From Porodaedalea pini (taxonomy: Eukaryota > Basidiomycota > Agaricomycetes > Hymenochaetales > Hymenochaetaceae): a stretch of DNA of 64,000 bases. The stretch lies in assembly GCA_002794775.1 (NCBI GenBank), contig NBAY01000053.1:124001-188000 (forward strand), in the 5' to 3' direction. Position 1 is the stretch's first letter, and every line of letters begins with the position of its first letter. The notes under the pieces were generated by a model, which worked only from the letters and a program-made list of their open reading frames with translations, was not told the origin of the DNA and did not search any database. This document shows, one piece after another, positions 58,603 to 64,000 of the stretch. Position numbers and translations under genes: made by a program.

Positions 58603-58941
58603 TTAAAAGACAAAGAAACGCGTTGAGGCTTTATGACGCGACGCGCGACGCGTATGTAATACTTTCGCACGAATACAAAAGCGTATAAATCTTCCGAGTC
58701 TTCCCTTCTTTTTCCTTTCATGCAGCAGGTCCAAGGCCGCGACGCTCGCAATCTGCAAGATGACGACGTACTCGCTGTGTTGCTCATCCCTCATCGCGAG
58801 CGGGCTAAGGTCTGAGTATTTAAATTCCTCATTCCCATCTATAGGGAATAATACTGACTCCCAACGAGTCCGAGCACCATCGCTCGAACCACGTACCAGA
58901 CATGCGCAATCCTCACAGAGTCTCTGCATAGTGGACAACAA
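58603..58941 (-). other. Open frame upstream of the F-box gene, repeated at 43.5 kb
   Basis: 113 codons beginning MLSTMQRLCEDCACLVRG, with EFKYSDLSPLAMRDEQH and IASVAALDLLHERKKKGRL. The segment is homologous to 43465-43660. It could be an exon of an unrecognised gene family or a duplicated relic. It lies 14 bp upstream of the proposed F-box start codon, so it may overlap that gene's promoter or untranslated leader. The family was not recognised. Confidence 0.4.
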
Positions 58942-60310
58942 TGCATCTCCCCTGAACTGATGATTCTCCGGATGAGGCGAAGGGGTTGAATATCTGGGGC
59001 TGCTTGAGATGCGTGGTGGGAATCAGGTCGGTCTTTTCATTCGGATGTCACGCCTTTCTCCATCCGCCCAGTCGTCCACTGGCTCTTTTCCCAGTAGTGG
59101 AGAGTCCGAGGGGGTCAACCATTGTCTCAGACAGTGCCCCTCGCTTGTCGTAGATGCGGTCTTCGCTGCGTCCTCGACGTCCCGAACTTGCAGACATCGA
59201 TCACGGGAGCCTCTGGCACGCGTTTACGAACCGTAGTCGGTCCGGCTTGGAGATTTTGTCACATTTTCAGTGTGCCGATCTCTCTAGTCCACTTGTTGGA
59301 CCGGCGGGATTTAGGCATCGATCCAGGCCGCTAATCCTGTATTTGGTGACGCGGTCTTCTGTGTTGAACTTGATGTACCATTTGTTTGATGGCGGATCGA
59401 GGGCACGGACGGCGGGGCTGTTGGCATATTAACGTATGGTCAATATCTTTCTGCTGGTGGATGAGATGCAGACCGAAGTGAGGATGTAGCATTCGAGGAT
59501 AGGATGTACCGGTGATTTTGGAGAGGCTATCGCAACACGTGAAGTGGACCTGCCTTTGAGCTCAATTCGCGGCACACCGATTATCGCTATATGATAGCGT
59601 CGGCGTAACTCAATTCAGACTATTCTGGACCTGCTGCACCATCAATTTTTTCCACACCTTTGACTCTTTGAGAGTTTGTTGGAAGTCTGCTATATTTGTT
59701 CGCATTAGTCTGTTTCTTAAGATGGACGCCTCACATGCTGTCTCGTTCTTACATTAGAGCGGGAGTTGTATGCAGTTAGCGAATACTTTAAGATTCTGTG
59801 TACTCGTTCTCGAGTCAGGCTTCGCATCGGTCATCGCCTTCCAAGAGCCTCCGACTCGGAAGCGTTCGGTGCGATACTAGTACTATCGTTTCTCTATTAC
59901 TTCAACATCAAGGCTACATGGTAAATTCAATCGGGTGCCCGCTTCGATCTATAATAGACATGCAAAATATCTCACAGATTTAATAGCCTGACTTCTCGTG
60001 AGTTCATAAATGCAGAAGTAGATCATCCAAGTCGCACGCTCATTACGTTCACAGGTGCGGTGATGAACGGAGTAAACCTTGTTTTGAGAAACTTCTTTAT
60101 AACAAAGGGCGTATATTTAGGCCGATCAACCCTATGTTTTGTAAGAGAAACGGGTTTGATTGACTCGCAGATACGCCATTTGATGCCCACTTTGCTATCT
60201 GCTACCATCGCGGTGCCGCCGAGTGTCAAGCAAATCCCACCTGTGCGTACCCTGAAGTTACATAAAGGGACGCATCGCAGGCCATATTAGAAGACCAAAT
60301 CCTACAAAAA
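58942..60310. other. Gene-poor region
   Basis: About 1.4 kb with only short open frames on either strand and no recognised motif. It must include the GST promoter at its right end. No repeat or RNA gene was seen. Confidence 0.45.
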
Positions 60311-61150
60311 TGACCAAAACAAACATCATCTTCTACGATGCCATGACTCGCTTGCCCAACATCTCTACGTCAACGAATGCCTGGCGTGCACGGTATGCCA
60401 AGCACTGAACGACTTTGAACCCTTTTCTGCGACGACTAAACTCCACTCCGACTTAGGCTCGTGCTGAACTACAAGCAGCTGGACTACAAGACGATTTGGC
60501 TGGAGGGGCCCGACATTGCGCAATCGCACATCTCTGCTTGCATTCCGCCGACGGACAAACATGCGGACGGCACACCGCGCTACACGGTACCCGCCATCAT
60601 CGATCTCACGCGCCCAGAAATCCCAGTGCGGCTCAGCGACTCACGCGTCATCATCGATTACCTCGAGCGGACGTATCCCGAGGCCGATCCGCAACGTGTG
60701 CTATATCCGCCGCATACCCGTGCATTCCAGGCGCTTGCGTTCCACTACTTTCTGGACCGCGTTTTCTCGCTGGTGTTCCCGATGATGATGCTCAAGGCAG
60801 AGGCACTCCAGACGGACCGCACGCAAATCATGTTTCGTGCTATTTACGAGCCGATGTTCGGGAAGACCGTCGAGGAAATGGTGCCAACCGGTGTGGACAG
60901 GGAGGAGGCATGGAGGAAGGTCCGCGCTGCTTTCGAATTGCTTGGCTCGTTTGTCGAGAAGGATGGTGAACGCGGTGACGATACACCTTTCTTTGCGGGT
61001 CCAAATATTTGCTTCTTTGATTTCCATATCGCCTCGGCACTTTATGTGATGAAGCTGGTGCTCGGGGAAGAGTTTGAGAAGGAGCTGGGCGGCTGTGCGA
61101 ATGGCAGGTGGATCAGACTCTTGGATGCTTGTTCGAGCCTTATAAAATAA
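60311..61150 (+). CDS. Glutathione S-transferase, fungal cytosolic type
   Basis: Two exons. Exon 1 is 60311-60392 (MTKTNIIFYDAMTRLP..NAW). The intron is 60393-60456 (GTATGCC..GACTTAG). Exon 2 runs 60457-61150. The joined sequence reads NAWRARLVLNYKQLDYKTIWLE, the usual helix-1 region of a fungal GST thioredoxin-like N-terminal domain. The glutathione-binding YTVPAIIDL (cis-Pro) and LSDSRVIIDYLERTYP (Asp-Ser pair contacting the gamma-glutamyl group) follow. A helical C-terminal domain has FFAGPNICFFDFHIASALY, equivalent to the conserved N-capping box. Total is about 257 residues, typical. It conjugates glutathione to electrophiles or reduces oxidised substrates; class and substrate are not certain. 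The N-terminal catalytic residue is probably one of the Ser residues in STSTN. Confidence 0.9.
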
Positions 61151-61475
61151 GGCATGCCCACAGCTCGAGAACCTCTTTCTTCGTACTTGTCCCTAGGGTC
61201 AGTCCAGAGCTTGTATACGCGACGAATCTGTGATAGCCTTAAGCTTGCGTTCAGTAAATGCTAAAATAATCTGTCGCTTTTTGTATACCTCCTACGGAAG
61301 CAAACCAAATCTTCTTCACTATGGCAGACAGGATACAGGACATATCTTTCTGTGTCTTCAAGTGAAGTATCATCCGGTCTGTCCAATTCAGAAACAAGGA
61401 TGACAACGCACTTTTCAAGTGCAGAAGCCTGACTAGGTCCTGACGAGGGGATCGAGTGTTTTTTCCACTGCACGC

Positions 61476-61890
61476 GTGTTCAGACTTCTAGTTCTGGATA
61501 CACCAGCTTTTCCATCGGAGCCTTGCTCCGTAGATGGGACCCTCCACCTAATGACAAATTATCAGACGGATGCAATTCGGCAAGGGATTGTTGACTATAT
61601 CGAAGCTGAGTGGCCCTCTAGCCTTGAGTCCCTTGACGACTGGGACCGCTTTCGAAAGGATATTGTGAGTTGCACTGCTGCTTTTCGACCTCGATTCAAA
61701 GGTATGTTTCAATCTGTATGTTACTGTCCCTTGAAGCCGCAGCAATGCGAAGCTTCTCATCCAGAAGTTCATTAAACCCGATGACGGCTAGGATGTTATG
61801 CAGAGGAATGGCGATCCGGAACGGTAAAGAAACTGTCACAACTGCGAACAGTGGTGTCTCGTCAGAGCCATTTACTATCTTTGCATGAAG
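61476..61890 (+). pseudogene. Probable relic of a BTB-domain protein gene
   Basis: The frame reads LHLMTNYQTDAIRQGIVDYIEAEWP..LDDWDRFRKDI, which resembles the middle of BTB-domain proteins in agaricomycetes (...KY..D.LR...V..I...WP.SL...D). The N-terminal BTB fold is not visible upstream. Beyond about 61680 the reading degrades, although LEAAAMRSFSSRSS a little further on may be a remnant of the next conserved block. Most likely a truncated or decayed copy. Confidence 0.35.
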
Positions 61891-62518
61891 ACCCTGCTCA
61901 TATGGATGTGCCTGTACATACCAGAGAAAGTGTTGCGGTCCCCCCGGGGACCTTTCCGTAGCAGTTTCCTGTAAGACAGACCCAGGGGAATGACAGCATT
62001 GGACTGTAATATGTCACAGGTATGAAATATAGCTTTCGCACAGTTCATACGGACTTAACTTACTATTCTTCGCTCGATGCACTGCTCGCGAACCCGCTGG
62101 GTTAGATGAAGCTCCTGTATTTGCGAGTAGTATGAAAGTGCGAGCACGTTCCTGCACTTTCGAGGGAGAAGCTGCCATAATTCCCCGTATGTGGACCTGC
62201 AAGATAATCAAGTACTGAAGCAGAATATACTGTTCCGCTATAATGGCCGTCCACCTCAGCGATAAGCCCGAAGCCGCCGCCATTTGAACCTCTTAGACTC
62301 AAAATTCAGAACGAAACGCACTTCAGTGCTATACCATTTCCACAGAGACTGTGAAGCGTTAAGTCATAGCCTAGATACAAACTGCAGCTGATTTTAGAGG
62401 CGAAAGTGGAACCTAAGTTGGGGGCTTCAGATAATAAGAATTGTCCTACTGCCAAATTGGGAATTACTACACCTTCCTTCGCCACTCCGTTCTTGCCGCT
62501 CCGTACCGGCTCGTCCTC
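61891..62518. other. Intergenic, 5' side of the ARL8-like gene
   Basis: About 630 bp with no convincing gene. The right end should contain the ARL8 promoter. Nothing else was recognised. Confidence 0.45.
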
Positions 62519-63745
62519 ATGTCCTTCTTCTCGAGCATCTTTCAGTGGCTCACTGGTCTCTTCTTCTCAAAGAACGCTGAAATATGTGTCGTCGGACTGC
62601 AAGTGAGCTTGTCCATCGTTTGTGGCGACTGCTTTGTTGAAATGATATGATGGATAGGCCTCGGGAAAGACATCGTTCGTGAATGTGCTCGTCCAAGGCC
62701 AGGTGCGTTCTCCGGCTTTATTGTATACCCATGGTCAGAGCTGATTGTTTTCGTTGGTAGTGGGTCGATGATGCAGTTCCGACCGTCGCCTTCAACCTGC
62801 GCAAGGTCCGCAAGGGAAATGTAACGATGCGGATATGGGACGTCGCAGGTACGCTATCCTTGTCTGGATGGTTTGGCCTTGGAGGCCTTGGATATGGATT
62901 ATAATTGCCTTTGCACAGGGCAGCCAAAGTTTCGCTCGATGTGGGAGCGGTACTGCAAGGGAAACGACGCTATCGTGTCAGTACGCGTGTCTCGCGACCC
63001 CGCTTCCCTTTTCCGGCTGACCTGACCTGACTTCATTTACCCTTGAAATGCACCAGATTCGTAGTGGACTCTACCGACGTAAGCATTGCTCCGCTCCAGC
63101 TTTCCGCCGGCCTCTTCCATTTATCGTGCATACTGTGCTGACACCCGTACTCTCGTACGTGAACCCATAGAAGGAGAAATTTGACTCGGCGCGCTTTGAG
63201 CTACATTCGCTCCTCGCAAGCCCCCAGCTCACGGGTGTGCCCCTCCTCGTGGTACGTCCCTGCACCATTCTCCCTCTTCGTCGTGCTCTGCTCGTGCAGC
63301 CGCACTGCACCGCCTCCTGCGGCCCGCCACACCTCTTACACTTACTTCGTGATATATGTTCTGCAGCTCGGGAATAAGTGCGATCTTCTCCACCTCGAGC
63401 CCGCGCGTGTTGAGGAGCTCATTGAAGCATTGTACGTCCTCGCTCTTGCTCTTGTTTGCCGACCTGCAATCGTCACGGCGCTGTTACAATAATGTTGCAT
63501 GCTGATTATGAATGTGGTTATGTGCAGACAACTGGACAAAATACAGGGCCGGACGGTCTCCGTGAGTAGCATCTAGTTGTTCTGATATGCTGTTTATGCT
63601 GTGTTCTGATCCGGGTTCATTCATTCGTAGTGTTATTCTGTGCGTTTATTCATCTTGTGTTTTGCCACATTTTACCGCATCAAACTGAACCCGACGCCTA
63701 CATTCTCAGTGCTCAATGAAAGAGCAACACAACCTGTGCGTACCA
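62519..63745 (+). CDS. ARL8-type small GTPase (3' end beyond identified exons)
   Basis: An Arf-like GTPase that controls lysosome/vacuole and vesicle transport in eukaryotes. It is spread over at least nine exons with short introns. Exon 1 (62519-62602) starts [19 protein letters not shown], the ARL8-like N-terminal helix, then ICVVGLQ. After splicing come [15 protein letters not shown] (P-loop), [20 protein letters not shown] (switch I Thr), [17 protein letters not shown] (switch II Gln), VVDSTD and [16 protein letters not shown]. Then LVLGNKCDL (NKxD) and [18 protein letters not shown] follow. A late splice gives [12 protein letters not shown], matching the ARL8 G5 region. The last ~15 residues (helix 6) are not found before the window end, so the gene is partial here. 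No N-terminal Gly after Met for myristoylation, as expected for ARL8. Confidence 0.9.
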
Positions 63746-64000
63746 CCACATTCATCCTTCCCAATATTCTCTAGTCGCTCAACCATATTCCATTCTTTTT
63801 TTGACACTATGGAATGCTTCCGCCTGGCGCCGGCGCTCTGCTCCACTCCACAAACCCCAAAATTTTGACTATGCGCCTCCGACATCCCGGATTTCGGATC
63901 TGTGCGGATCCCTGTGGAATCTCGTTCCGGTCCGCGGTCCCGCATGTGTCGCATACCTCATGTTCCATCGCCGCCTCTTCAAAAACGCAAAAATTGCCTA
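63746..64000. other. Window end: probable last ARL8 intron or 3' region
   Basis: Follows the donor GTGCGTACC at about 63746. No clear acceptor leading to a normal ARL8 C-terminus was identified. The gene probably continues past 64000. Confidence 0.35.

Noticed and set aside
61261..61473. 70-codon minus-strand frame next to the BTB relic
   Set aside because: No recognisable domain and no clear relation to the neighbouring relic.

Overview
The window looks like nuclear DNA of a filamentous basidiomycete, probably an agaricomycete mushroom. Genes are dense and cut by many 40-70 nt introns with GT..AG ends, untranslated spacers are short, F-box proteins are divergent, and the best-recognised proteins (MRP-type ABC transporter, condensin CAP-G, polo kinase, MAPEG, GST, ARL8) have fungal-style sequences. 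No rRNA, tRNA, CRISPR array or bacterial operon was seen.

Layout. 1-8.0 kb: gene-poor, made of about two and a half diverged tandem copies of a roughly 3.2 kb unit. 7.5-9.7 kb: two doubtful exons and a small single-pass membrane protein gene. 9.95-16.8 kb: a complete ABCC transporter gene on the minus strand. 17.2-21.2 kb: transposon debris, including an inverted-repeat element relic, a 48-bp hairpin minisatellite and a 1.08 kb ORF-bearing retroelement with an 11-bp target duplication. 22.95-38.5 kb: two diverged, head-to-head copies of the condensin CAP-G gene. Their start codons were once only about 218 bp apart and are now separated by a 6.3 kb full-length LINE with an 11-bp target duplication. 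39.3-41.0 kb: an F-box gene. 41.6-47.9 kb: three copies of a lineage-specific gene family. One looks intact, one is broken by an 11-bp duplication and a stop, and one by a TA-flanked inverted-repeat transposon; a 769 bp near-perfect palindrome sits between them. 48.3-58.6 kb, all minus strand: MAPEG protein, RING-H2 ubiquitin ligase, polo-like kinase and a second F-box protein. 60.3-64 kb, plus strand: glutathione transferase, a BTB relic and an ARL8-type GTPase that runs off the window.

Functional themes. Condensin and polo kinase belong to mitotic chromosome condensation. The ABCC pump, GST and MAPEG proteins fit glutathione-linked detoxification. The RING and F-box proteins fit ubiquitin targeting. 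Nothing in the sequence shows co-regulation of these groups beyond proximity.

The most interesting object is the condensin pair: a DNA-level inverted duplication with conserved intron positions and paralogue-specific introns. Its shared bidirectional promoter carries ACGCGT motifs and was split by a LINE that landed at one of them. The LINE carries seven in-frame stops, all TGA, and a much shorter element nearby shares its termini.
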